A stretch of 23,503 nt of DNA from DASPMP01 sp035248725 (GTDB taxonomy: Bacteria > Gemmatimonadota > Gemmatimonadetes > Gemmatimonadales > Gemmatimonadaceae): positions 1 through 23,503 of the forward strand of contig DATFHG010000011.1 in the NCBI GenBank assembly GCA_035248725.1. The letters run 5' to 3'. How positions within the stretch are numbered: position 1 is the stretch's first letter; every line of letters starts with the position of its first letter. The notes below the pieces were generated by a model that saw only the letters and a list, made by a program, of their open reading frames with translations, did no database searches and was not told the origin of the DNA. Below are positions 1 through 7,235 of this stretch, piece after piece. The position numbers and the translations under genes were made by a program.

Positions 1-76
1 CCTCGGCCTGGCCGCGCGTGCGCGGCGCATCATTCGTCTGAGTGACGGCGGCATCGTCTCCGACAGCGCAAGCTGA
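1..76 (+). CDS. ABC transporter ATPase, C-terminal fragment
   Basis: Only the last 24 codons are in the window, read in the frame starting at base 2 and ending at the TGA at 74-76. The peptide reads LAARARRIIRLSDGGIVSD before a short tail. This matches the C-terminal end typical of LolD/YbbA-type ABC ATPases, where a 'DxxLAxRAxRxIxLxDGxI' segment follows the H-loop. The next gene is a large FtsX-like permease, the usual partner of such an ATPase, so the pair would form one exporter. The Walker motifs lie outside the window, so the call rests on the tail and on context. Confidence 0.7.
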   Translation, partial: LGLAARARRIIRLSDGGIVSDSAS

Positions 77-110
77 CGCCGGCCTCCCCTTACCTGTCGC
101 CCCGAAGCTC

Positions 111-2660
111 ATGGACGCGCGATTCCGTCGATTGACAGCGATTGCGTGGCGGGAAAGCAGAACCGCAAGGCGCCGCCTGTTGCTCTACATGTCGTCGATC
201 TCGCTCGGCGTCGCCGCACTGGTCGCCATCGACTCGTTCACCACCAACGTGACCCAATCCGTGCGCGAACAGTCGCGCGCGTTGCTGGGCGGTGACGTGG
301 TGCTCCGTGCGCGGGAGAAATATTCGGTCGCCGCATCTCGACTCATGGATTCGCTGGCGCAGCACGGCATCGGCGTGAGTCACGTGACGACCTTCGCGTC
401 GATGGCGCTCGCGACGTCCGGTGGCACACGCCTCGTGCAAGTGCGCGCCGTGAGTCCCACGTATCCATTCTACGGCGAGATCACCACGGATCCCGCCGCG
501 TCGTGGGCGAGACTGCAGAGCGGCGAAAACGCGATCGTCGATCCTTCCATTCTCATTTCGCTGAACACGCACGTCGGCGACAGCATTGCGCTCGGATCCG
601 CGCGCTTCGCGATCATCGGAACCATCAAGAATGTTCCGGGCGACGTCGGCGTGAGCGCGGCGATCGGGCCCCGCGTGTTCATTCCCCAGCGGTACGTCGG
701 CGCCACGGGGCTGCTCGTCTTCGGCAGCCGCGCCGAGTACGAAACGCTGCTCCGGACCGTGCCCGTCCTCTCCCCCGCGCGGTTCGCCGCGCGTTTCGAG
801 AAGCGTTTCGAGGCGGACACTCCGCGCGTGTCGCTCCGAACCGAGACCGAGAACGAGGTCGGCATTACCGAGTCGATCAATCAGCTCGGCAGCTTTCTTG
901 GCATCGTCGGGCTCGTGGCATTGCTGCTTGGCGGCATCGGCGTCGCGAGCGGCGTGCACGCGTTCGTCATGCGCAAGATCGATACGGTGGCCGTGCTGCG
1001 TTGCCTCGGTGCAACCAGCACGCAGGTGCTGGCAATCTACGTTCTCCAGGCCGCTGCCATGGGATTGCTCGGCGCCGCCGTCGGCGCGGCGCTGGGTGTC
1101 GCGTTCCAGTTCCTGCTCCCGTGGGTGCTGAAGGATTTCCTGCCCGTGGATGTCCAGGTGACCCTCGCGCCTCAGGCGATCGCGCTCGGCCTCGGCGTCG
1201 GCGTGTGGGTGGCGCTGATCTTCGCGTTGCGTCCGCTCCTGTCGCTGCGGCGCATCTCGCCGCTGCAGACGCTGCGCCGCGAGTCCGACGCGACCGTGAT
1301 GCGCCGCGCGCAGCGCGATTCCGCCGCGATGGTGGTGACCTTCGCGATCATCGCGAGCGTGCTGGCGATCGCTCTGGCGCGCGCCGGCACCGTGCAGCGC
1401 GCACTCGCGTATTCGCTCGCCATCGCTGCCGTCATTCTCGTGTTGTGGCTCACCGCCCTGCTGCTCGCTCTCGCCGCGCGTCGACTCGTGCGGCCGGCCG
1501 TGCCCTTCGTGTTTCGCCAGGGCATCGCGAACCTGTACCGCCCGGGCAACCAGACACGCGCGGTCATCCTCGCGCTCGGATTCGGCGTGTTCCTGATGAG
1601 CACTCTATATCAGGTGCAGCACAGCCTTCTGCGGCAGCTGGACGTCAAGCTGGATCAGGCGCGCGCCAACGTGGTGTTCTTCGACATCCAGCAGAACCAG
1701 GATGCCGGCGTCGAAGCGCTCATCCGGCAGAGCGGCTACACGCTCGTTCAACGCGCGCCGATCGTTCCCATGCGCATCGTCGCGATCAATGGCGTCTCCG
1801 TTGCGACGCTTGCCAAGGACACCGCGCGCAAGACACGCCGCTCACCATGGGCGCTGCGACGCGAGTTCCGCTCGAGCTATCGCGACAGGCCCGCGGCGTC
1901 GGAGAAGATCGTGAGCGGCAGGTGGTTCGCCCCTGGAGACACCACGCCGCAGATGTCCATCGAACGCGACCTCGCATCGGAGCTCAAGGTCCGGCTGGGC
2001 GACACGGTCACCTGGAACGTGCAGGGCGTGCAGATCCCCGCGCGCATCACGAGCATTCGCGAGGTGTCGTGGGCCAGATTCGAGCCCAACTTCTTCGTGG
2101 TCTTCAATGCAGCGTCCCTTCAGGATGCGCCGCAGCAGTTCGCCCTCCTCGTCGACGTGCCGACGGCCACGGGCGTCGCGATGCTGCAGCGGTCCGTCGT
2201 GCAGCAGTATCCGAACGTCTCGAGCCTGGACCTGTCGCTGATTCAGCGGACAGTGAACAACGTGCTCGGGAAGGTGACGTCGGCGATCCGGTTCATGGCG
2301 CTGGTGAGTCTCGCCTTCGGCATCCCCGTGCTCTTCAGCGCCGTGGCCGCCACGCGCCGCGAGCGACTGCGTGAAGGCGTTCTGCTCAAGACGCTGGGTG
2401 CGACGCGACGTCAGGTCGGTCGTATCATGCTCTCCGAGTATGCCTTGCTCGGCGTGCTCGGAAGTCTCGCCGGCGTACTGTTGTCGAGCGCCGGAGCGTG
2501 GTTGCTCACCAGGTACGTGTTCGAGACCGCCTTCTCGCTCGCCGTCTACCCGATTCTGGCCGTCGCGCTGGTGATGACGCTACTGTCGATCGTGATCGGG
2601 TTCGCGACGGGGCGCGAGGTATTCCGACAGACGCCGATGGCAGCGCTGCGCGAGGCTTAG
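111..2660 (+). CDS. ABC transporter permease, FtsX/MacB-like (YbbP type)
   Basis: This encodes a large inner-membrane permease of about 849 residues, resembling the COG3127 (YbbP) group of exporters thought to move lipophilic substrates or lipoproteins. The N-terminus has the basic stretch WRESRTARRRL followed by a membrane helix (LLLYMSSISLGVAALVAI). A periplasmic domain follows, then a first FtsX block of three helices (around 260-390), further central helices (about 410-520), a second periplasmic domain, and a C-terminal FtsX block with LLKTLGATRRQV and the ending MAALREA. The two FtsX blocks carry the equivalent signatures VLRCLGATSTQV and LLKTLGATRRQV. I chose the ATG at 111, next to the conserved N-terminus. 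A GTG at 42, which would overlap the ATPase gene by 35 nt and add 23 unconserved-looking residues, is also open. Neither start has a strong Shine-Dalgarno site. Confidence 0.92.
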   Translation: MDARFRRLTAIAWRESRTARRRLLLYMSSISLGVAALVAIDSFTTNVTQSVREQSRALLGGDVVLRAREKYSVAASRLMDSLAQHGIGVSHVTTFASMALATSGGTRLVQVRAVSPTYPFYGEITTDPAASWARLQSGENAIVDPSILISLNTHVGDSIALGSARFAIIGTIKNVPGDVGVSAAIGPRVFIPQRYVGATGLLVFGSRAEYETLLRTVPVLSPARFAARFEKRFEADTPRVSLRTETENEVGITESINQLGSFLGIVGLVALLLGGIGVASGVHAFVMRKIDTVAVLRCLGATSTQVLAIYVLQAAAMGLLGAAVGAALGVAFQFLLPWVLKDFLPVDVQVTLAPQAIALGLGVGVWVALIFALRPLLSLRRISPLQTLRRESDATVMRRAQRDSAAMVVTFAIIASVLAIALARAGTVQRALAYSLAIAAVILVLWLTALLLALAARRLVRPAVPFVFRQGIANLYRPGNQTRAVILALGFGVFLMSTLYQVQHSLLRQLDVKLDQARANVVFFDIQQNQDAGVEALIRQSGYTLVQRAPIVPMRIVAINGVSVATLAKDTARKTRRSPWALRREFRSSYRDRPAASEKIVSGRWFAPGDTTPQMSIERDLASELKVRLGDTVTWNVQGVQIPARITSIREVSWARFEPNFFVVFNAASLQDAPQQFALLVDVPTATGVAMLQRSVVQQYPNVSSLDLSLIQRTVNNVLGKVTSAIRFMALVSLAFGIPVLFSAVAATRRERLREGVLLKTLGATRRQVGRIMLSEYALLGVLGSLAGVLLSSAGAWLLTRYVFETAFSLAVYPILAVALVMTLLSIVIGFATGREVFRQTPMAALREA

Positions 2661-2662
2661 CG

Positions 2663-2770
2663 TTACTGCCAGGGCAGCGGGCCCGCGATGCGTGCGGAGC
2701 ACGCCAGAAACAAGCCGGTCGTGAACGCCAGAATGGCGCGCTGGAGTAACAGCTTCTTGTCGAACTTCAT
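2663..2770 (-). CDS. possible 35-residue single-pass membrane peptide
   Basis: An ATG-initiated frame runs from 2770 down to the TAA at 2663. It would encode 35 residues: a basic start (MKFDKKLLLQR), a hydrophobic stretch (AILAFTTGLFLAC) and a short polar tail ending in WQ. This is the layout of a small membrane peptide, or of a signal-anchor. Third codon positions are mostly G or C, as in the neighbouring genes. It lies 63 nt downstream of the response regulator on the same strand and ends 2 nt from the stop of the convergent permease gene. No Shine-Dalgarno site is visible upstream, where a G/C-rich repeat lies instead. I do not recognise a family, and it could be a chance frame. Confidence 0.3.
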   Translation of the reverse strand: MKFDKKLLLQRAILAFTTGLFLACSARIAGPLPWQ

Positions 2771-2804
2771 GGGGGGAGGCGGGAGCCAGGAGCCGGGAGG
2801 GAGA
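2771..2804. repeat. G-rich tandem heptamer tract
   Basis: Three consecutive 7-nt units, GGGAGCC, AGGAGCC and GGGAGGG, occupy 2781-2801. They are preceded by GGGGGGAGGC. The plus strand is strongly purine-rich here, with four or more G-runs. It lies in the non-coding gap upstream of the candidate small peptide gene and downstream of the response regulator. Its function, if any, is unknown. Confidence 0.5.
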
Positions 2805-2833
2805 CCTGCTATTCAGTAGACGGACGAGCCGGC

Positions 2834-3202
2834 TCAGCGTTTCGGCAGCAGCCGTTCGATGGCCGCGAAGAGCTCGCCCTCGTCGATGATTGGTTTGGTG
2901 ATATAGTCGTCGAAGCCGGCCGCGAGGAACTTCTCGCGATCGCCGGCCATGGCATGTGCCGTCAGCGCGATCACGGGCAAGGCGCGCAGTGCGCCGTCGC
3001 GCCGAATGCGCTGGAGGATCTCGGTGCCGTCCATGCCCGGCAAGGAGATGTCGAGCAACACGAGATCCGGGCGCTGGGTCGCGATGCCACTCAACGCGTC
3101 GACGCCGTTGTCGTACTCCACGAGATCGTATCGGTCGCCGAGGATCGCCTGAAGGAGCAAGCGGTTGTCCGCGTTGTCCTCCACGACTGCGAGCGTCGGC
3201 AT
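2834..3202 (-). CDS. single-domain response regulator (CheY-like receiver)
   Basis: This is a 122-residue stand-alone receiver domain with no output domain, so it probably acts by protein contact or as a phosphorelay member. The acidic pair E8-D9, the phospho-acceptor D51 (LVLLDISLPGMDG), T81 (VIALTAHAM) and K103 (DDYITKP) are all present, so it should be phosphorylatable. The ALTAHAM and DDYITKPI segments resemble receivers that work with Hpt domains in hybrid-kinase relays. The start is the ATG at 3202 (MPTLAVVEDN), 2 nt after the TAG of the Hpt gene. An upstream extension is open but has no conserved content. The near-contact of stop and start suggests translational coupling with the Hpt protein. 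Confidence 0.93.
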   Translation of the reverse strand: MPTLAVVEDNADNRLLLQAILGDRYDLVEYDNGVDALSGIATQRPDLVLLDISLPGMDGTEILQRIRRDGALRALPVIALTAHAMAGDREKFLAAGFDDYITKPIIDEGELFAAIERLLPKR

Positions 3203-3204
3203 TC

Positions 3205-3576
3205 CTATGCCACCGAGTCCGCGCGAATGTGCTCGAGATGCTCGCAGACGAGGGGCAGATCCGTCTCGATGCGCTGCAGATGCATGGCGCACGGACCGAG
3301 CTCGCCGCGACTCGCCAGTTCCTCACCCGCGATGCAGGCCGCATAGACGCTGGACGCGCCCAGCTGTCCGGCGCTCGACTTGAGCGCGTGCAGCGCGGCA
3401 CGCAACGCGGCCGCGTCGCCGCAATCAAAGGCTTCGCGCGCTTCGGACGCGCGCACGGGGGCGTTCTGGACGAACAGCTCCACCATGCCGCGCACGAGCT
3501 TCACACCGCCAAAACCCTTGAGTCGTTCGACGGCGGCTTCGTCGACGATGGCGGTCTGGCCGGCCTGGTCACGCAT
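3205..3576 (-). CDS. histidine phosphotransfer (Hpt) domain protein
   Basis: A small four-helix phosphotransfer protein of 123 residues from the ATG at 3576. The Hpt signature ALHALKSSAGQLGA places the phosphorylated His at residue 63. It is preceded by the usual helix containing LVRGMVELFVQNAP and followed by a long C-terminal helical pair. Proteins of this kind shuttle phosphate from the receiver of a hybrid kinase to a second receiver. The adjacent response regulator, 2 nt downstream, is the obvious acceptor. A GTG at 3675 would add 33 residues of low complexity; no start has a clear ribosome site, and I prefer 3576 because the domain begins just after it. The gene follows gspE after a gap of about 105 nt on the same strand. 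Confidence 0.88.
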   Translation of the reverse strand: MRDQAGQTAIVDEAAVERLKGFGGVKLVRGMVELFVQNAPVRASEAREAFDCGDAAALRAALHALKSSAGQLGASSVYAACIAGEELASRGELGPCAMHLQRIETDLPLVCEHLEHIRADSVA

Positions 3577-3681
3577 GATCGAAGGTATGGCGAGCGCGCT
3601 GCGGGTGATAGGTGAGGCGACAGGCGAAGACTGTCGGAGGGGTGCAGTCGACGTCTGACCGCCCACACCTACCACCGCGCA

Positions 3682-5751
3682 TTAGTGCTCGGTTCTGCGG
3701 ATCGATGACTGTACCGTCGCGGCGAACCGCGCCCAATCGACCGACGCGCCGGGCTGCGGCAATGCGAGCGCGGGCTGCGGCAGCGCCGCCTGCGAGGTCT
3801 CCGGCGGTAGATTCACCACGGGGATCGCCGTGGTCGGACGCAACGCCGGCGTCCGGGGCGTCGCGGCCAGCGGCGACGGCAGCGCCGGCATCATCAGGTC
3901 CGTGACCATCAGCGCAAACTCCTCACCGGTGGCCATGAGCTGCATCGCCTGCGCGACGTCCACGGCTTCGCTGACGCGGAAGCCGCCGCCCTCGAGCAGC
4001 GCGCGGGCCATGCGGCGCCACGCCGGATCCGCGTTCACCACGAGGATGGACGGCGGACCGCTCTGCTGCTGCACCTGATCTTCGATGGCATCGCCGATGA
4101 CGCGCTCGACTTCCTGCAGGGTCGTCTCGCCGCGGCGCACGCGCGCGACGGCGACGTCGCGCAGCGGGGCCATGCCCTGGGCGACCGCCGCGCGCTGGAG
4201 CGCGTGAGCGGTGGCACCACCCGCGATCATGTCCGCCAGACTCGGCGTGATGACCGCGACTTCCACGAGCGGGAGCCGGCCGCGATAACCCGTGTTGCCG
4301 CACCGCTTGCAACCGACAGCGCGCGAGAGCGGGAGCACGCCGTAGCGTGCGCCGAGGGTCTCTTCCTCTTCCGTGAGCGAGCCAATGAGCGGCTGCGCGC
4401 AATCCGGACACACGCGACGGATGAGGCGCTGCGCAATCGTTCCGCGCAACGTCGTCGCGATGGTCTGGCGATCGAGACCCAGATCGCCGAGTCGCGTGAT
4501 GCTGCTCATCGCGTCGTTCGTGTGCAGCGTCGCGAGCACCAGGTGACCCGTCATGGCCGCCTGCGCGGCGATCTGCGCCGTCTCCGTATCGCGGATCTCG
4601 CCGACGAAGATCACGTCGGGGTCCTGCCGCAGCAGCGCGCGCAGCGAGTTCGCGAACGTGACGCCACGCTTCGGATCCACCTGGATCTGCGTGATGCCGG
4701 GAAGCTCGTACTCCACCGGATCTTCGACCGTCGAGATGTTTACCTCGCCGGTGGCAAGCTCACGGATGGCCGAATACAACGTCGTCGTTTTGCCTGAACC
4801 CGTCGGGCCCGTGACGATCACGATGCCGTCACGACATTTCAGCAGCTGCTGCAGGCGCGCGAGCTCGCGCGGCGTGATGCCCACTTCCTCGAGCTTGCGG
4901 GTATTCTCCGGCCGCAGGATGCGGATCACGGCCTTCTCGGCGTCGCGCGTGGCGACCGTCGAGATGCGCAAATCCACGTACTTGCCCTCGACGGCCACCT
5001 TGCTGCGACCGTCCTGCGGGCGGATGCGATCGGCGATGTCCAGCTTGCCGAGCACCTTGATGCGCGAGACCACGCGATTGAGCGCCGCCATCGGCAGATG
5101 CATGTACTGGCGCATGACGCCGTCGACGCGGAAGCGCACGGAGCCACCCTTCGGCCCCGGTTCGATATGGATGTCGGACGCACCCTGCTGGATGGCGTCG
5201 CGAAGAATCAGGTTCGTGAGCTTGACGACGGGCGCGGACTCGACTTCCGCTGCGCCCACCTGCTCGGGCTCCAGGTCCTCGACGATGCGCACGGCGTCGG
5301 CGACCTGCTCGTCGACGCTGCTCAGCAGCGCATCCATCTGACGGTCGTTGTTGAACGCCGCAAAGAGCGCCTCTTCGATCGCTGCGGGGGACGCCAGCTC
5401 GAAGATCGGGCGTCGGCCGGACGCGAAGCCGATGGCGTGCTCGACCTCGATGTTGGAAGGGTCCGCGGTCGCCACGACGAGGTGGCGTTCGTCCTCACGC
5501 AACGGGAAGACGTGATACTTCCGCGCGATTCTTTCGGGAAGCAGTGAGAGGGCGCGGGCCTCAGCCTTCTGGAAATCTGCCTCGGCGAGACCGAAGGAGG
5601 GGGCGAGGGAGCTCGCAAGCTCCGCGGCCGTCAGACCGAGGGTCCGGGAAGCCACGTCCCAGGAGTCGGCCAACGCGATGTCGCCAGGAATTACGAGAGC
5701 GTCCGCGCCCTTCAATCCGGCGCGAGCCGCCGCAGCAGCCAGCCAATGCAT
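3682..5751 (-). CDS. GspE/PilB-type secretion or pilus assembly ATPase with degenerate C-terminal receiver
   Basis: A 689-residue hexameric traffic ATPase of the type II secretion/type IV pilus family, working at the inner membrane. An N-terminal MshEN-like region spans about 45-135. The core has Walker A GPTGSGKT (315-322), the Asp box TVEDPVEYE (341-349), Walker B DVIFVGEIRD (379-388), the His box HLVLATLHTNDA (403-414) and a tetracysteine zinc site, C448/C451 and C481/C484. After the ATPase a CheY-like half-domain begins (SILVVNADPAWRRM, about 568) and reaches VTDLMMP with a putative acceptor D618. It then dissolves into a Pro/Ala-rich segment and lacks the conserved Thr and Lys. The ATG at 5751 has a good ribosome site (GGAGAGG about 8 nt upstream). 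No pilus or secretion partner genes are in the window. Hpt and receiver genes follow downstream on the same strand. Confidence 0.95.
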   Translation of the reverse strand: MHWLAAAAARAGLKGADALVIPGDIALADSWDVASRTLGLTAAELASSLAPSFGLAEADFQKAEARALSLLPERIARKYHVFPLREDERHLVVATADPSNIEVEHAIGFASGRRPIFELASPAAIEEALFAAFNNDRQMDALLSSVDEQVADAVRIVEDLEPEQVGAAEVESAPVVKLTNLILRDAIQQGASDIHIEPGPKGGSVRFRVDGVMRQYMHLPMAALNRVVSRIKVLGKLDIADRIRPQDGRSKVAVEGKYVDLRISTVATRDAEKAVIRILRPENTRKLEEVGITPRELARLQQLLKCRDGIVIVTGPTGSGKTTTLYSAIRELATGEVNISTVEDPVEYELPGITQIQVDPKRGVTFANSLRALLRQDPDVIFVGEIRDTETAQIAAQAAMTGHLVLATLHTNDAMSSITRLGDLGLDRQTIATTLRGTIAQRLIRRVCPDCAQPLIGSLTEEEETLGARYGVLPLSRAVGCKRCGNTGYRGRLPLVEVAVITPSLADMIAGGATAHALQRAAVAQGMAPLRDVAVARVRRGETTLQEVERVIGDAIEDQVQQQSGPPSILVVNADPAWRRMARALLEGGGFRVSEAVDVAQAMQLMATGEEFALMVTDLMMPALPSPLAATPRTPALRPTTAIPVVNLPPETSQAALPQPALALPQPGASVDWARFAATVQSSIRRTEH

Positions 5752-5971
5752 GTGAGTCCTCTCCGAAGCGCAGGTCCGTCATCGGATCCTGACCGCATTC
5801 ACTGCCACTCTGCCTGACCGGACACCGACCAGGCGCCACTAACCTAAAGCCGACCCTGCAGTAGCGCGATAGATCGAATCTTTACAACGCCGTAATGAAA
5901 CGGTGCTTTCCAGCGCCGTGGATTTATCTGTTTTTCGGCGCCGCTGCCGTGACAGCAGTCACAACTGCCGA
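5752..5971. other. intergenic region upstream of the GspE-like gene
   Basis: This 220-nt gap separates the stop of the RCC1-repeat gene from the start of the ATPase gene; both genes are on the minus strand. I see a small perfect hairpin, GTGAC-AGCA-GTCAC, at about 5949-5962 just past the RCC1 stop, but it has no T-run and is not a convincing terminator. A 65-codon plus-strand frame at 5895 looks spurious. The promoter of the ATPase gene presumably lies here, but no clear -35/-10 or GG-N10-GC pair stood out. Confidence 0.4.
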
Positions 5972-7201
5972 TCAGGGCCGGATAACCCGCGCCGGGGCCC
6001 ATTCATTAGATAAGCGGCCGTCGCCGCGCTGCCCGAGCCCACCGGCTCCCCAGCAATACACCGTCCCGCGCGTCGTCACCGCACAGGTATGATCCCCCTG
6101 CCCCGCAGAGACGTCGGTGAACTCGCGCCACCCGCTGACGGCGATCGGCGCAGGGCTGCACAGTAGCCCGGAAAAGCACTGGGCGTTGAGCAGCGCCGGT
6201 GAGACGCCCAGCTGACCGAACGTGTCCGCGCCCCAACAGTAGGCGCGTCCCGACGCCGCGATACCGCACGCGTGTGCGTTGCCCACCGAAACCATGATCA
6301 TGGCGCCTTCGAAGCGCACTTTCGTCGCGAGTACGCTGCCGATCGTGGTCCCATTCCCCAGCGTTCCGGATGGATTACCCTCCCAGCAGTACGCGACGTT
6401 TTCGTCGGTGACGCCGCAGGTGCTGACACCGCCGACGGCGAGCTGTCGAGTGGCCGGGTTGGGGATGCGCACCGGATTGCTCTCGTCGCGCACGACCTCG
6501 ATGCCGCCCTGACGGGCGACCCAGGTGGCGCCCCAGCAATACACACCGCCGTCACCGGTTCTCGCGCAGGTGCGCCGCGCGCCGGCTGCAATCGACGCGA
6601 AGCGTTGCGTCGTCTGTACGACCAGCGGAGAAGCCGTTCCAGCGCCAATGGTGGTGACGCCGATCTGGCCGTCGATGTTGGATCCCCAGCAGAAGGCCGT
6701 GCCGTCCGTCCGCACGGCGCACGTGTGCACGCCGCCGGCGGCGATGTCGTCGAACGGGTCTGCCAGGACGACCGGGTTGGGCTCCGACGTCTGGCGCACC
6801 GCGGGATCGCCGAGCTGGCCGAAAAGATTGTCGCCCCAGCAGTACACGCGCGCGGTCGTCGTGATCGCGCACGTATGCAGCGCGCCGGCGGTGATCTTCC
6901 GGAATTTCAGCCCCCCACTCACGGCGACCGGTCGCGACTCACACGGAATCGGGCGGTCGCCGCGCATGCATCGTGAAGTCCCGGCTGGAACACCCAGCTG
7001 GCCGGACTCGTTGCTTCCCCAGCAGTATGCGGTGCCGTCCGAGGTGAGCGCGCACGTATGCTCCTTGCCCGCAGCAACAGCCACGAAGTCGTCGCTCGCG
7101 GCGTCGTCGAGTGTCGGGATTCCCGCGTTCGGCACGACCGCGTCCTGACACGAAGCCAGGGCGAGCAATACCGCGACGACAGACGACCGCCAACGACTCA
7201 T
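5972..7201 (-). CDS. RCC1-repeat lipoprotein (seven-bladed beta-propeller)
   Basis: A 409-residue exported protein. The N-terminus has a basic start (MSRWRSS), a hydrophobic core and a lipobox LASC with the acceptor Cys at 18, so it should be a lipoprotein. The rest is seven repeats of the RCC1 type with the blade signature 'HTCA-(6)-AYCWG'. The cysteine pairs are C50/60, C111/121, C161/171, C212/222, C262/272, C312/322 and C373/383, always exactly ten residues apart. That regularity suggests one disulfide per blade in an extracytoplasmic propeller. Such domains usually bind proteins or ligands; no catalytic residues are evident. Its start lies only 34 nt from the start of the divergent gene to the right. 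No Shine-Dalgarno site is visible. Substrate or partner is unknown. Confidence 0.9.
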   Translation of the reverse strand: MSRWRSSVVAVLLALASCQDAVVPNAGIPTLDDAASDDFVAVAAGKEHTCALTSDGTAYCWGSNESGQLGVPAGTSRCMRGDRPIPCESRPVAVSGGLKFRKITAGALHTCAITTTARVYCWGDNLFGQLGDPAVRQTSEPNPVVLADPFDDIAAGGVHTCAVRTDGTAFCWGSNIDGQIGVTTIGAGTASPLVVQTTQRFASIAAGARRTCARTGDGGVYCWGATWVARQGGIEVVRDESNPVRIPNPATRQLAVGGVSTCGVTDENVAYCWEGNPSGTLGNGTTIGSVLATKVRFEGAMIMVSVGNAHACGIAASGRAYCWGADTFGQLGVSPALLNAQCFSGLLCSPAPIAVSGWREFTDVSAGQGDHTCAVTTRGTVYCWGAGGLGQRGDGRLSNEWAPARVIRP

Positions 7202-7221
7202 TGTGTGCGCGTGATTCGGAA

Positions 7222-7234
7222 TTACCTATGGTAA
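7222..7234. promoter_or_regulatory. 13-bp inverted repeat between divergent start codons
   Basis: TTACC-TAT-GGTAA is a perfect inverted repeat with a 3-nt centre. It occupies over a third of the 34-bp gap between the divergent RCC1 lipoprotein gene (start 7201) and the gene starting at 7236. It could be an operator or part of overlapping -10 elements. With so little space the plus-strand transcript may be almost leaderless. Confidence 0.35.
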
Positions 7235-7235
7235 C

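Noticed and set aside
3608..3636. Hairpin CGACAG-GCGAAGA-CTGTCG in the gap between the GspE-like and Hpt genes.
   Set aside because: A short stem without a T-run; not enough to call a terminator or a repeat family.
5895..6092. 65-codon plus-strand frame with a hydrophobic start.
   Set aside because: It runs antisense into the RCC1-repeat gene and becomes an Arg/Pro-rich shadow translation, with no ribosome site.
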